DNA of 64,000 bases from Mesobacillus jeotgali (GTDB taxonomy: Bacteria > Bacillota > Bacilli > Bacillales > Cytobacillaceae). This document shows positions 45,745 through 54,924 of the stretch, piece after piece. Under the pieces are notes generated by a model. The model was not told the origin of the DNA. It worked only from the letters and a program-made list of their open reading frames with translations, and ran no database searches. How positions within the stretch are numbered: position 1 is the stretch's first letter; each line of letters starts with the position of its first letter. The position numbers and the translations under genes are program-made. The stretch lies in assembly GCF_002874535.1 (NCBI RefSeq), contig NZ_CP025025.1:809839-873838 (forward strand), read 5' to 3'.

Positions 45745-48700
45745 TCATTCTGTTGATACTGCTGGGTCTGCCTGCTCTTTAACAGGAACTACTTGGATGA
45801 AGTGATCTTCAGGATGTTCCAATAGAAGGGCGAGGTCAGCAGCTTCGCTTTCCTGGCCATGGTTTTTAACCATTTCAATGTAGTTGGCCAGTAATTCTTT
45901 TACATCCTCGATGCCTTTTGATGATAGCGTCTCGATGGAAACCTTGGCGCCTTTGGCGACTCGGCGGGCGATGGCTTCTTGTGTCAGTCCCATCTCCGGC
46001 TGGTGTCTCAGGTAAACGACACCGCCTGTCATGCCTGCGCAAATCCAAGGTCCTGGATCGCCGAGAACAAGTCCGCGGCCGTTGGTCATATATTCAAAAG
46101 CGAAGCCTTTGATATTAGCGTTTGTTCCGATATTGCCGAATTCTTTTTCAGGAATCGGCTTTTTCACAAGGCCGCCGATGATCATATCTGCTCCTGATAA
46201 ACGGATTCCAGCACGTGCATCTGCATTGCCCTGAGCTACGAGCAAGCCTTTCTGGGCACCATAGCCAAATCCTTTTCCGACAGAACCATTGTAGAATCCG
46301 CCGTCCTTGCCAGGCGATTTTGCGATTAAAATCGTACCGCCGAATGAAGTCTTTCCGACTCCGTCCTGGCTGCCGCCATCAATTTCAATGTTGATGCCGT
46401 CCGTGTTGTAAGCACCCAGTCCATTTCCGAGGATCGAACCTTTGTAACGGAGTGAGACTGGTTCCAGCTTACGGTAAGATCCATCCAATCTTCCGCGTAC
46501 CCTATGGCAGGAAACCCTGCTCGCAAGTACTCGCTGTTCAGCAGTGACTGCCTGGAATTCTCGTGACTGATGAAGCTCTTCATCCACGGAATCAAGATAC
46601 TCTGCACCAGCTGCTACCTGGAGCTGGGCAGAAGCCATCGTAGCAGCAGCTTCTTTTTGGTGGCCAATCTGGCTGATTTCTAGAGGCTTCAGTAAATATG
46701 TCAAGTCAAGCAGATCGTTTCCTTTGATTTGTTCCAGCAAATCTGAGCGCCCGACTGCTTCCTGCAGGTTTTTGATGCCTGCGGATGCAGCGAGGGATTT
46801 AAGCTCGGTACCAAACGCAGTGAACAGATTCATGATGCCCTGGACGGCAAGGTCGAACTGGCGCGGTACGAAACGGCGCAGTCCATGTTCCTTTGCTTGT
46901 GCCTCTGAATCGATTTGCGTCGCGATACCGACATGGCATGTGTCAAGATGGCAGCCGCGGCAAGTCGTACAGCCGATCGCAAGCATGGACAGTGTCCCGA
47001 AGCCGACGCGGTTTGCTCCAAGCAGCATGTATTTAATAACATCCATTGCGCTCTTTACGCCGCCGTCAGCCCAAAGCTCGACATTGTCGCGCAATCCTGC
47101 TTCTAGAAGGGCGTTATGTGCGGCTTTGATTCCGATCTCAGCCGGGAGACCAACATATTGAAGAGCATGGATACGGGCAGCACCAGTACCGCCGTCGAAG
47201 CCGCTCAAGGTGATGATGTCTGCACCTGCTTTTGCGATGCCAACAGCAATCGTACCGATATTCGGAACGACAGGGACCTTAACGGCAACGCGGGCCTGGT
47301 CGTTGGCTGTCTTAAGTTCATGGATCATTTGCGCAAGGTCTTCGATTGAGTAAATATCATGATTATTTGATGGTGAAATCAAATCCGACCCAATTGTCGC
47401 ATTCCTTGCTTCTGCAATTTTAGCAGTAACCTTCGACCCAGGAAGGTGTCCGCCTTCACCAGGCTTCGCGCCCTGGCCAATCTTTATTTCGAGTAGGTTG
47501 GAGGAGTTCAGCAATTCAGCATTCACGCCGAAACGTCCGGAAGCAACCTGCTGGCCGCGGGTGCGCGGGTACTTTCCAAGCATATCTTTTATTTCGCCGC
47601 CCTCGCCGTTCATGCTGACCATGTTCAGGCGGTCGGCACCTTCAGCGTAGGCACGGAACGCAATTTCGTTTTGTGATCCGAACGACATCGATGCGATGAC
47701 GAACGGCAGGCTGTGATCGCCTACACCAATCTCGACTTCTTCAGCTGACACTCCAGTCTCTGCCTTCTTCAATCCAGTTAAATGACGGATCGTAGTTGGA
47801 TTGTTTTCTTCCTGTTCAGTAATTTTTTCACGATAAACGCTGTAATCTCCTGTGGAGGCCACCTCGCCAATTGCTTTCCAGATACGAGGGAAGAGGTGGA
47901 ATGTTTTGCCGATCCGCTCTTTTTCGTTCTGGAAATCTTCTGCTCTTTTCAATGCATCTTCTTTCATTGTTTCGAAATTGTATGCAAGTTCATTGGAACC
48001 AAAGAAGTTCACGATCACTAAATAATCTGCTACTTCATCGTTTAGGCCAATGCTCGAGAATAAACGTCCGTACCCTCGCAATTCATGGATACCAATAGTA
48101 GAAATGACTTTTTCAAGGCCCTTCGTCAAGGCGCTGTATAGATTAACAAGCGGCTTGACGGATTCATCAAGCACAGTCATGAACATATAGTAAGGGCTGA
48201 CTGCGTCTGCACCCAGACCAAGCGCTACAATGATGTCATGCAGTGATCTTAATGAAGCGGAACGCAGCAAGAGAGAGCAGTCGCGGCGTAAGCCTTCTTT
48301 TACAAGAGCCTGGTCGATCGCCGAAACGACAAGGTGCGGATCAAGCCACAATGCGTTTTCCTGGTGGGCCATTGCGTCATCAAGAACAAGCAATGTTTTG
48401 CCAGCCTTAACAGCAGCAATTGCTTCACCAGCAAGCCTTTCAAGTGCTTCTTTAACAGTTTCATCATTGTGGAAAACCGTTTCCAGGTATGCTGCAAGTT
48501 TATCATCCTGGTAGCACTGGATAACCTGATCCATGCTTGGCTGCCCAGTTTCCTGTGAAACCTCGTAGCCTGCCTTTCCTTCAACAAGCAGAGGCGTGAG
48601 CAATTCTACTACTTTCCCTGTTCCCGACTTGCCGAAAAGGGAAGGGCGTTTTCCAAGAACGGTCCGTGTTGAGAAATGTTCAGCTTCACGATCGCGGTCT

Positions 48701-50214
48701 ATTGCTGGATTCGTTACGACGGCAACACTTTCTTTTATAAAATCAGCGATATTCTTGCGTTCCGGATTCATAGCGGCAAGCGGGGCATCGTGTCCGAGCG
48801 AACGGATTGGTTCTGCGCCTTTTTCAGCCATCTGTTCGACGAGCTGGACATGGTCACGCTCCCAACCAAATGCTTTATATTGTCCGTTATGAATCTTATC
48901 CGGATATGTCATTGTAACCGTTTTGCCAAGCAGTGGACCGCCTAAGCGATGGCGGGCTTCCTGGAAAGCAAGGCGCTCTGCAAAACGCTTGTAAACTTCA
49001 CTCTGGAATTGGTCCATTTCAAACACTTCAACTGTATCCCCGTTCCACTTCAGGCCAACCTTCTCGCCTGGTGCTAGAGGTTTCGGGTCACCTGTGTACT
49101 CAGTTGAAGGGATAATTCCCGGCTCTGATGAAAACAGGTATGAACTTTCTGTTTCTACCATCCATAGTGGGCGCAGGCCTAATGCGTCTACACTAAATAC
49201 TGCTTCATCAGCAAAGCGTGAAATGATGCCTGCAGGTCCTTGGGCAAAATGGCCCCATGCTTCGCGTATATAAGTATATAAATCTTGCAAATGTTCCGGA
49301 TAAGCTTTTATTTCGTTGATGATCGGCGGGAACATCATGTCCATTGCCTCAAACAAGGAATATCCGTCACGACAAATAAACGTTTCAAGTGTACGGCTAA
49401 GGTCCTGTGAGTCACTGCCGTCTTTTACGAGCGGAACATTGACCATGCGCGCTTCGTCGCGAAGTCTTGCAATTGTATTGATTTCACCGTTATGGCCTAG
49501 GACGCTGAACGGCTGGACACGGAAAAAGCTTGATAGAGTATTAGTTGAATAGCGGTTGTGTCCAAGTGTCATTGTGGATGCAACGAGCGGGCTGGCCAGG
49601 TCATGATAGTATTTCGGAAGGATGTCTCCTGCACCCATTACCTTATAAACTGCATGGTATTGGCTAAGGGAGGCGACATGAACCTGATCGTTTTTCTCGA
49701 AATCTACAATCATATTAAATAATTTGCTAGAAAGATCCTGACCTTCTTCGTTTGCAAGGCTTGCGAACTGCCAGAATACAGGATTCTCCTGAATCGCAAT
49801 CGGGCCGAGCGCTCCGGAGTCAGTAACATCGATCGATGAAAAAATCAGCTCCATATTCTGTTCTGCAAGCTTTGCCTCAAGCTTTTCCTGAATTGCTTTT
49901 GCCTGCTCGGTCCTTGTGATAAAAACATGTCCGACCACAAAGTTCTCTTTATTGACGGCATTAACATCTGCACCCGCTGCTGAAAGCTTTTCCTTCCAGA
50001 GAGCGCGTGGAATGTCGATGTGCACTCCAACACCGTCGCCCTCGCCATTGATAAAACCAGCGCGGTGGTTCATCGTGACCAGGCCATTGATACAGTGGAA
50101 AATATTCTCGCGGGTAGGGGTTTTCTTTTTTTCAATGCTGGCAACAATACCGCACGCATCGTGTTCAAATCTTGAAAATTCTCTAAATTGGGAAGGGTTC
50201 CATTGTGTTGTCAT
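45745..50214 (-). CDS. gltB: Glutamate synthase-type large subunit (GltB-like, orphan)
   Basis: 1489 aa. Class II glutaminase domain at the N-terminus with nucleophile Cys21 in FEHDACGIV after a 20-residue propeptide. The FMN-binding synthase domain follows; the iron-sulfur cysteines are in GCTTCRGCHLDTCHVG near residue 1090, and a GXGXG beta-helix lies near 1230-1430. It makes two glutamates from glutamine and 2-oxoglutarate, but no NADPH-oxidising small subunit is encoded nearby. The N-terminal region also differs from B. subtilis GltA (from memory), so this may be a paralogue using another electron donor or partner. Start codon context is unusual (see the SD hairpin). Confidence 0.9.
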   Translation of the reverse strand: MTTQWNPSQFREFSRFEHDACGIVASIEKKKTPTRENIFHCINGLVTMNHRAGFINGEGDGVGVHIDIPRALWKEKLSAAGADVNAVNKENFVVGHVFITRTEQAKAIQEKLEAKLAEQNMELIFSSIDVTDSGALGPIAIQENPVFWQFASLANEEGQDLSSKLFNMIVDFEKNDQVHVASLSQYHAVYKVMGAGDILPKYYHDLASPLVASTMTLGHNRYSTNTLSSFFRVQPFSVLGHNGEINTIARLRDEARMVNVPLVKDGSDSQDLSRTLETFICRDGYSLFEAMDMMFPPIINEIKAYPEHLQDLYTYIREAWGHFAQGPAGIISRFADEAVFSVDALGLRPLWMVETESSYLFSSEPGIIPSTEYTGDPKPLAPGEKVGLKWNGDTVEVFEMDQFQSEVYKRFAERLAFQEARHRLGGPLLGKTVTMTYPDKIHNGQYKAFGWERDHVQLVEQMAEKGAEPIRSLGHDAPLAAMNPERKNIADFIKESVAVVTNPAIDRDREAEHFSTRTVLGKRPSLFGKSGTGKVVELLTPLLVEGKAGYEVSQETGQPSMDQVIQCYQDDKLAAYLETVFHNDETVKEALERLAGEAIAAVKAGKTLLVLDDAMAHQENALWLDPHLVVSAIDQALVKEGLRRDCSLLLRSASLRSLHDIIVALGLGADAVSPYYMFMTVLDESVKPLVNLYSALTKGLEKVISTIGIHELRGYGRLFSSIGLNDEVADYLVIVNFFGSNELAYNFETMKEDALKRAEDFQNEKERIGKTFHLFPRIWKAIGEVASTGDYSVYREKITEQEENNPTTIRHLTGLKKAETGVSAEEVEIGVGDHSLPFVIASMSFGSQNEIAFRAYAEGADRLNMVSMNGEGGEIKDMLGKYPRTRGQQVASGRFGVNAELLNSSNLLEIKIGQGAKPGEGGHLPGSKVTAKIAEARNATIGSDLISPSNNHDIYSIEDLAQMIHELKTANDQARVAVKVPVVPNIGTIAVGIAKAGADIITLSGFDGGTGAARIHALQYVGLPAEIGIKAAHNALLEAGLRDNVELWADGGVKSAMDVIKYMLLGANRVGFGTLSMLAIGCTTCRGCHLDTCHVGIATQIDSEAQAKEHGLRRFVPRQFDLAVQGIMNLFTAFGTELKSLAASAGIKNLQEAVGRSDLLEQIKGNDLLDLTYLLKPLEISQIGHQKEAAATMASAQLQVAAGAEYLDSVDEELHQSREFQAVTAEQRVLASRVSCHRVRGRLDGSYRKLEPVSLRYKGSILGNGLGAYNTDGINIEIDGGSQDGVGKTSFGGTILIAKSPGKDGGFYNGSVGKGFGYGAQKGLLVAQGNADARAGIRLSGADMIIGGLVKKPIPEKEFGNIGTNANIKGFAFEYMTNGRGLVLGDPGPWICAGMTGGVVYLRHQPEMGLTQEAIARRVAKGAKVSIETLSSKGIEDVKELLANYIEMVKNHGQESEAADLALLLEHPEDHFIQVVPVKEQADPAVSTE

Positions 50215-50257
50215 AAAAATCGGCTTATAAAGGGTCTTTTAAGCCGTTTCACCTCCT
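50212..50257 (-). promoter_or_regulatory. gltB ribosome-binding region with hairpin between Shine-Dalgarno and start
   Basis: On the minus strand the only strong Shine-Dalgarno, AGGAGGT (50257-50251), lies 36 nt before the ATG (50214). The gap contains GAAA, a 26-nt hairpin (CGGCTTA 50246-50240 with TAAGCCG 50227-50221, plus inner AAAG/CTTT), then ATTTTT. Folding brings AGGAGG to an effective 11 nt from ATG. No start codon lies at normal distance from the Shine-Dalgarno in any frame. Confidence 0.7.
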
Positions 50258-50381
50258 GAAAAAATAATCTATGATCTGTTGTTTGATAGCTTGGTACATG
50301 AGGGTGTAACTCTAAGACGGGAATTTAAAGCAGGGATTTTAAGCGGCCACTTGAATGGCGAATTTTAAAATATTAATTGCA

Positions 50382-50410
50382 ATCATATCATAAGAATTTT
50401 CAGAAATCAA
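50382..50410 (-). promoter_or_regulatory. Candidate sigma-A promoter of gltB with overlapping CodY-like box
   Basis: On the minus strand TTGATT (50410-50405), a 17-bp spacer and TATGAT (50387-50382), giving a leader of about 160 nt. AATTTTCAGAAATCA (50395-50409) matches the CodY box AATTTTCWGAAAATT at 12 of 15 positions and covers the -35 side, where binding would repress. Confidence 0.5.
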
Positions 50411-50479
50411 TTAATTATACATTAATTTGGATGGAGGATTATTACAGAAGTGAAGAAAGGAATAAAATACGCCTTGAAA

Positions 50480-50493
50480 TGTAAACGGTTTCA
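50480..50493. promoter_or_regulatory. cre site upstream of gltB
   Basis: TGTAAACGGTTTCA fits the CcpA consensus TGWAANCGNTNWCA at every defined position. Its centre is about 110 bp upstream of the predicted gltB start of transcription, a position used for CcpA activation in some operons. It also lies just beyond the hemL terminator. Confidence 0.65.
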
Positions 50494-50500
50494 TTTAAGG

Positions 50501-50536
50501 TTAAAAAAATAACAGGCACCGAGTTGGTACCTGTTA
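50501..50536 (-). terminator. Terminator of hemL
   Basis: On the minus strand ATAACAGGTACC pairs with GGTGCCTGTTAT (one G-T pair) around a 4-nt loop, followed by TTTTTTTAA. Confidence 0.85.
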
Positions 50537-50555
50537 TGTATAAAAATCTGTATAT

Positions 50556-51851
50556 TTATTCATTGGCCATTGAATAAAATGCCTGATCAACTGCGTGCAG
50601 GGTTGCTTCGATATCTTCCTGGGAGTGGGCGATGGTCACGAACCAAGCTTCATATTTTGAAGGTGCGAGGTTGATTCCTTGCTCAAGCATCAGATTGAAG
50701 AACCGTGCGAACATTTCACCATCAGTGTTCTCTGCCTGCTCATAGTTCTCGATTTTTTCGGTTGTAAAGTATATGGTTAATGCACCTTTCAGGCGATTAA
50801 TCGTAATAGGAATGCCGTGCTTGCTAGCTGAAGCTGTGATCCCTTCCTCGAGCATCGCGCCGAGCTGGTCAAGATACTCATAGACACCATCCTGTTTTAG
50901 GACCTCAAGGCAAGCGATGCCTGAAAGAATGGAAGCCGGGTTTCCAGCCATCGTTCCAGCCTGATAAGCAGGCCCAAGTGGTGCAACCTTCTCCATGACT
51001 TCGGCTCGTCCGCCGTAAGCACCGATCGGCAGGCCACCGCCAATGATTTTGCCCATAGCCGTCAAATCTGGAGTGATACCCAGCATGTCCTGAGCCCCGC
51101 CATACATAAAGCGGAAAGCAGTGATGACTTCATCAAAAATGATCAGCGAACCAGCCTGATGGGTAAGCTCCTTCACTTCTTCTAAAAAGCCGGGTTTAGG
51201 CTCGACGATTCCAAAGTTGCCGACAATCGGTTCCACAAGTACTGCCGCGATCTGGTCGCCCCATTTTTCAAGAGCTTTCTTAAAAGGTTCAATATCGTTG
51301 AATGGTACGGTGATGACTTCTTGGGCGATGCTTTTTGGGACACCCGCTGAGTCTGGAGTTCCAAGAGTAGATGGTCCAGAGCCCGCCGCAACTAGTACCA
51401 GATCAGAATGGCCATGATAACAGCCCGCGAATTTGATGATTTTATCCCGCCCTGTGTAGGCACGTGCCACACGAATCGTCGTCATCACTGCCTCTGTCCC
51501 AGAGTTGACAAAGCGCACTTTATCAAGAGCCGGCATTGCTTCCTTCAGCATCTTGGCGAATTTGACTTCATGTGGAGTCGGTGTTCCGTAAAGGACACCA
51601 GTCTCAGCGGCCCTTTTGATTGCTTCTGTAATATGTGGGTGAGCATGTCCGGTAATGATCGGGCCGTATGCTGCTAAATAATCGATATATTGATTGCCGT
51701 CCACATCCCAGAAGTATGCGCCCTGGGCACGCTCCATCACGATAGGGGCTCCGCCGCCGACCGCCTTGTAAGAACGGGATGGACTATTGACACCGCCTAC
51801 GATATGTTCAAGAGCTTCAGTATGTATTCGCTCAGAATTCGTTCTTTGCAT
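50556..51851 (-). CDS. hemL: Glutamate-1-semialdehyde 2,1-aminomutase (GsaB/HemL2)
   Basis: 431-aa PLP enzyme making 5-aminolevulinate from glutamate-1-semialdehyde. N-terminal [35 protein letters not shown] near residue 125, the aspartate of FDEVITAFR near 245 and PLP lysine in [15 protein letters not shown] near 273 are all present. The frame extends 23 codons upstream but only this ATG has AGGAGG at 8 nt. By position it is the second B. subtilis copy (gsaB), distinct from hemL in the hem operon. Neighbouring gltB makes glutamate, the precursor of this pathway. Confidence 0.92.
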   Translation of the reverse strand: MQRTNSERIHTEALEHIVGGVNSPSRSYKAVGGGAPIVMERAQGAYFWDVDGNQYIDYLAAYGPIITGHAHPHITEAIKRAAETGVLYGTPTPHEVKFAKMLKEAMPALDKVRFVNSGTEAVMTTIRVARAYTGRDKIIKFAGCYHGHSDLVLVAAGSGPSTLGTPDSAGVPKSIAQEVITVPFNDIEPFKKALEKWGDQIAAVLVEPIVGNFGIVEPKPGFLEEVKELTHQAGSLIIFDEVITAFRFMYGGAQDMLGITPDLTAMGKIIGGGLPIGAYGGRAEVMEKVAPLGPAYQAGTMAGNPASILSGIACLEVLKQDGVYEYLDQLGAMLEEGITASASKHGIPITINRLKGALTIYFTTEKIENYEQAENTDGEMFARFFNLMLEQGINLAPSKYEAWFVTIAHSQEDIEATLHAVDQAFYSMANE

Positions 51852-51999
51852 CGTAAAACCTCCTATATGTAACTGCTTTTCTATTTTATCATTATTTCTG
51901 TTTTTTACAGATTGTTTCACTTTTCGTTCATTTCCAGCGAAAAAGAAGCTTTGTTTGAATTAGCAAATCCTTGGTCATTCAACATTCTTTCTTTTTGTG

Positions 52000-52220
52000 G
52001 TTAAACTATCCACAACCAAGCAAACGGTAATCAGGCTTACAAACTATTCACGACTTGCAAAAGGGAATCAGGCATACAAACTATTCGCTACTTGCAAAAG
52101 GGAATCAAGCTTACAAACAATTCACGACTTGCAAAAGGGAATCAGACATACAAACTATCCACGTTTTGCAAATGAAAATCAGACATACAAACTATCTACG
52201 ATGATGAAAAAGTAATCAGG
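52000..52220. repeat. Tandem array of 37-bp units
   Basis: ACAAAC(T/A)A begins at 52039, 52076, 52113, 52150 and 52187, exactly 37 bp apart, with partial units on each side. Typical unit elements are TTGCAAAAGGGAATCAG and ACAAACTATTCACGAC. It lies in the 434-bp gap between divergent hemL and the ABC exporter. An apparent 72-codon frame runs through it but has no ribosome site. Confidence 0.9.
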
Positions 52221-52285
52221 CATAGCATTTGTTTTACCCAGGAGGATTGGCTAAACTGTTTGAGTGACCAAAGGAGGAAATATAC

Positions 52286-53299
52286 ATGAACGCGATTGAA
52301 GTGAACGGATTGCGGAAGGAATTCAAGGCTTATTCTAGCCGTTCCGGATTATCGGGAGCCTTCCGTGATCTTTTTACACGTAATTATAAAATCGTTCCTG
52401 CAGTGAACGATATCAATTTTACTGTCAAACAGGGAGAGATGGTCGGTTACATCGGTGAAAATGGGGCCGGGAAATCGACGACAATCAAGATGCTGACCGG
52501 GATCCTGACCCCAACTTCAGGGAGTGTCATCGTCAATGGCATGAATCCCCATAAGGAAAGAGAAAGATTCGTGCAGACAATTGGCGTCGTGTTCGGGCAG
52601 CGTTCCCAGCTCTGGTGGGACATTGCGGTCCAGGAATCTTTTCGCCTGCTGAAAAAAGTATATAAAGTTTCAGACGCCCAGTATAACGAGCATATGGATC
52701 ATGTCATCAAAACACTTGACCTTGAACCTTTGCTTGATAAGCCGGTACGGAAGCTTTCTCTTGGACAGAGGATGCGCTGTGAACTTGCGGCCGCACTGAT
52801 CCATAATCCGCCGCTGCTGTTCCTTGATGAGCCGACGATTGGTTTGGATGTGCTTGTCAAATTGAAAATCAGGGAGTTTCTGAAGGAAATCAATGAAAAG
52901 TACAATACGACAATCCTGCTTACGACCCATGACCTGACTGATATCGAAGCATTATGCGAGCGAGTCGTTATGCTTGATGAAGGAAATATCATTTATGATG
53001 GTGCGCTGAAAAGCCTGAAGGAAAGATGGGGAGAAGGAAAGGAAATCAGCTTTGAATTCCTTGAAAAAGCTGAACTCAATCGGCTAGAAACATTGACTGG
53101 TGACCTTGATATAAAATGGGAGCTGGATGAAAGGAAACAGGTATATACTGCGGTGACAGGGGATGATGAGGAAACGGTATCCCAGGTGATCGCCCGTACG
53201 GTTGCTGCTTATAAGGTCAGGGACGTGAAAATCAACGAGCCGTCCACAGAAGAAATCATCCGCAATATCTATGATAAAGGGATGACACCGCATGGATAA
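52286..53299 (+). CDS. ABC-2 type exporter ATP-binding protein
   Basis: 337-aa ATPase of the DrrA/COG4586 group. Walker A GENGAGKST near residue 58, Q-loop VFGQRSQLWWD, signature LSLGQRMRCELAAAL, Walker B LLFLDEPTIGLD, and switch histidine in LLTTHDLTD. The C-terminal 90 residues form the extra regulatory domain of this group. AAAGGAGG precedes the ATG. It overlaps the next gene by 8 nt; with the two permeases it forms a complete exporter of unknown substrate. Confidence 0.92.
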   Translation: MNAIEVNGLRKEFKAYSSRSGLSGAFRDLFTRNYKIVPAVNDINFTVKQGEMVGYIGENGAGKSTTIKMLTGILTPTSGSVIVNGMNPHKERERFVQTIGVVFGQRSQLWWDIAVQESFRLLKKVYKVSDAQYNEHMDHVIKTLDLEPLLDKPVRKLSLGQRMRCELAAALIHNPPLLFLDEPTIGLDVLVKLKIREFLKEINEKYNTTILLTTHDLTDIEALCERVVMLDEGNIIYDGALKSLKERWGEGKEISFEFLEKAELNRLETLTGDLDIKWELDERKQVYTAVTGDDEETVSQVIARTVAAYKVRDVKINEPSTEEIIRNIYDKGMTPHG

Positions 53300-54083
53300 A
53301 TATATCGAAATGATCCGCATCCGTTTTTTAATGATGCTTGCTTACAGGACTAATTATTATACGGGAATCTTGATTTACAGCATCAATATCGGAGCCTACT
53401 ACTTTCTCTGGAATGCGATTTACGGCGAGAAAAGTGAAATTGAAGGCTTGAGTGCTATCCAAATGACGACATATGTGGCGGTTGCCTGGATGGCAAGGGC
53501 GTTTTATTTCAACAATATCGACCGGGAAATGGCGACGGAGATCAAGGAGGGCAAGGTAGCCGTTGAATTGATCAGACCATACAGCTATCTCGGTATGAAA
53601 ACGATGCAGGGACTGGGAGAAGGGATTTTCAGGCTGTTCTTTTTCTCGGTGCCAGGCATGGTCATCGTCGCCCTGATTTTCCCTATGGAGTTTTCAGCGG
53701 ATGCCATGACATGGGCGCTGTTCGCGATTTCGATTGTGCTTAGCTTTCTCATCAACACACAATTGAACCTGCTTACAGGAATCACCACTTTCTTTCTATA
53801 TAATAATACGGGCCTTATCCGGGCCAAGCGTGTCCTGATTGACCTGTTTTCGGGATTGTTGCTTCCGATCAGCTTTTTTCCAGGCTGGGCCCAGGAAATT
53901 ATGGGGTTCCTGCCATTCCAGGGGATTAGCTATATTCCTAGCATGATTTTTACAAATGGCTTCACAGGCAGCGAGGCAGTTGAAGGACTCATGCTGCAGG
54001 GTGCATGGGTGTTAATCTTGGTCGTCCCGACTCAGATACTTTGGGTCATTGCGAAAAAACAGTTAATTATACAGGGAGGGTGA
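53292..54083 (+). CDS. ABC-2 family permease (first subunit)
   Basis: 263-aa protein with six hydrophobic segments of the ABC-2/COG4587 kind. MDKYIEMIRIRFLMMLAYRTNYYTG at the N-terminus is the amphipathic elbow helix. Starts inside the ATPase gene and ends 3 bp before the second permease. The pair forms a heterodimeric membrane domain. Confidence 0.88.
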   Translation: MDKYIEMIRIRFLMMLAYRTNYYTGILIYSINIGAYYFLWNAIYGEKSEIEGLSAIQMTTYVAVAWMARAFYFNNIDREMATEIKEGKVAVELIRPYSYLGMKTMQGLGEGIFRLFFFSVPGMVIVALIFPMEFSADAMTWALFAISIVLSFLINTQLNLLTGITTFFLYNNTGLIRAKRVLIDLFSGLLLPISFFPGWAQEIMGFLPFQGISYIPSMIFTNGFTGSEAVEGLMLQGAWVLILVVPTQILWVIAKKQLIIQGG

Positions 54084-54086
54084 CGA

Positions 54087-54872
54087 ATGTTCTACATCAG
54101 CATGTTTTTCCAATATGTCGCCCAGTATATGAAGACAAGGCTCGAATACCGGGCTGATTTGATCGTTGAGATTTTTTCAGATTTATTGTTCCAGGCTGTC
54201 AACCTGATTTTTATCCTGGTAGTCTTTGACCATACCGAATTCCTTAACGGCTGGAGCCGTGATGAAATTATCTTTATTTACGGATTCTTCCTTGTGCCGT
54301 ATGCGCTCTTTTCATCATTCTTCAACATCTGGGATTTCAATGAGCGGTATATTGTAAAAGGGGAGCTTGACAGGATCCTGACAAGACCGATTCATAGCCT
54401 GTTCCAGATTATCCTTGAGCGGATGGAACTCGAATCATTGTTTGGGGCAATGACTGGGCTGGCCGTCATGTTTTATGCCGGAAGCCGCCTCGGTCTTGAT
54501 GTTAGCTGGTCAGATCCTTTCTTGTTTGTTTTATTTGTTATGGGTGGTGTTCTTGTTTACGCCGGCATATTTGTGATGATTGCCTGCATCAGCTTCTGGG
54601 CCGATGCTCGGACCTCCATCATGCCGATGATGTACAATATCGGCAACTACGGACGTTATCCAGTAGATATTTATAACAAGGCAATCCGGTTTGTACTTAC
54701 CTGGATCTTGCCATTCGCCTTTGTTGGAGTCTATCCGGCCGCTTACTTCCTAGGCCGCGATGAGTGGTACGGTTACTCGTTTTTGACACCAGTGATCGGG
54801 CTTGTATTTTTCGGTCTGTCTGTCTTTATCTGGAATGAAGGTGTAAAAAGGTACCGCGGAGCCGGGAACTGA
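54087..54872 (+). CDS. ABC-2 family permease (second subunit)
   Basis: 261-aa, six hydrophobic segments, COG3694-like, with an N-terminal elbow (YMKTRLEYRADLIVEIFSD) matching the first permease in layout. GGGAGGGTG overlaps the preceding stop and gives the ribosome site. Last gene of the exporter operon. Confidence 0.88.
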   Translation: MFYISMFFQYVAQYMKTRLEYRADLIVEIFSDLLFQAVNLIFILVVFDHTEFLNGWSRDEIIFIYGFFLVPYALFSSFFNIWDFNERYIVKGELDRILTRPIHSLFQIILERMELESLFGAMTGLAVMFYAGSRLGLDVSWSDPFLFVLFVMGGVLVYAGIFVMIACISFWADARTSIMPMMYNIGNYGRYPVDIYNKAIRFVLTWILPFAFVGVYPAAYFLGRDEWYGYSFLTPVIGLVFFGLSVFIWNEGVKRYRGAGN

Positions 54873-54883
54873 ATATAATCAGT

Positions 54884-54918
54884 AAGACCGCAGCCAAAAA
54901 CGTGCTGCGGTCTTTTTG
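54884..54918 (+). terminator. Terminator of the ABC-2 exporter operon
   Basis: Perfect 11-bp stem AAGACCGCAGC/GCTGCGGTCTT with 9-nt loop and TTTTTG tail. The long tandem array begins a few bases later. Confidence 0.9.
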
Positions 54919-54924
54919 TGTTGG

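Noticed and set aside
46724..47161. Long open frames antisense to gltB and other large genes
   Set aside because: Typical shadows of codon-biased genes; none has a ribosome site or recognisable domain.
51997..52215. 72-codon forward frame in the 37-bp array
   Set aside because: Composed entirely of repeat units, no Shine-Dalgarno, and the period is not a multiple of three.
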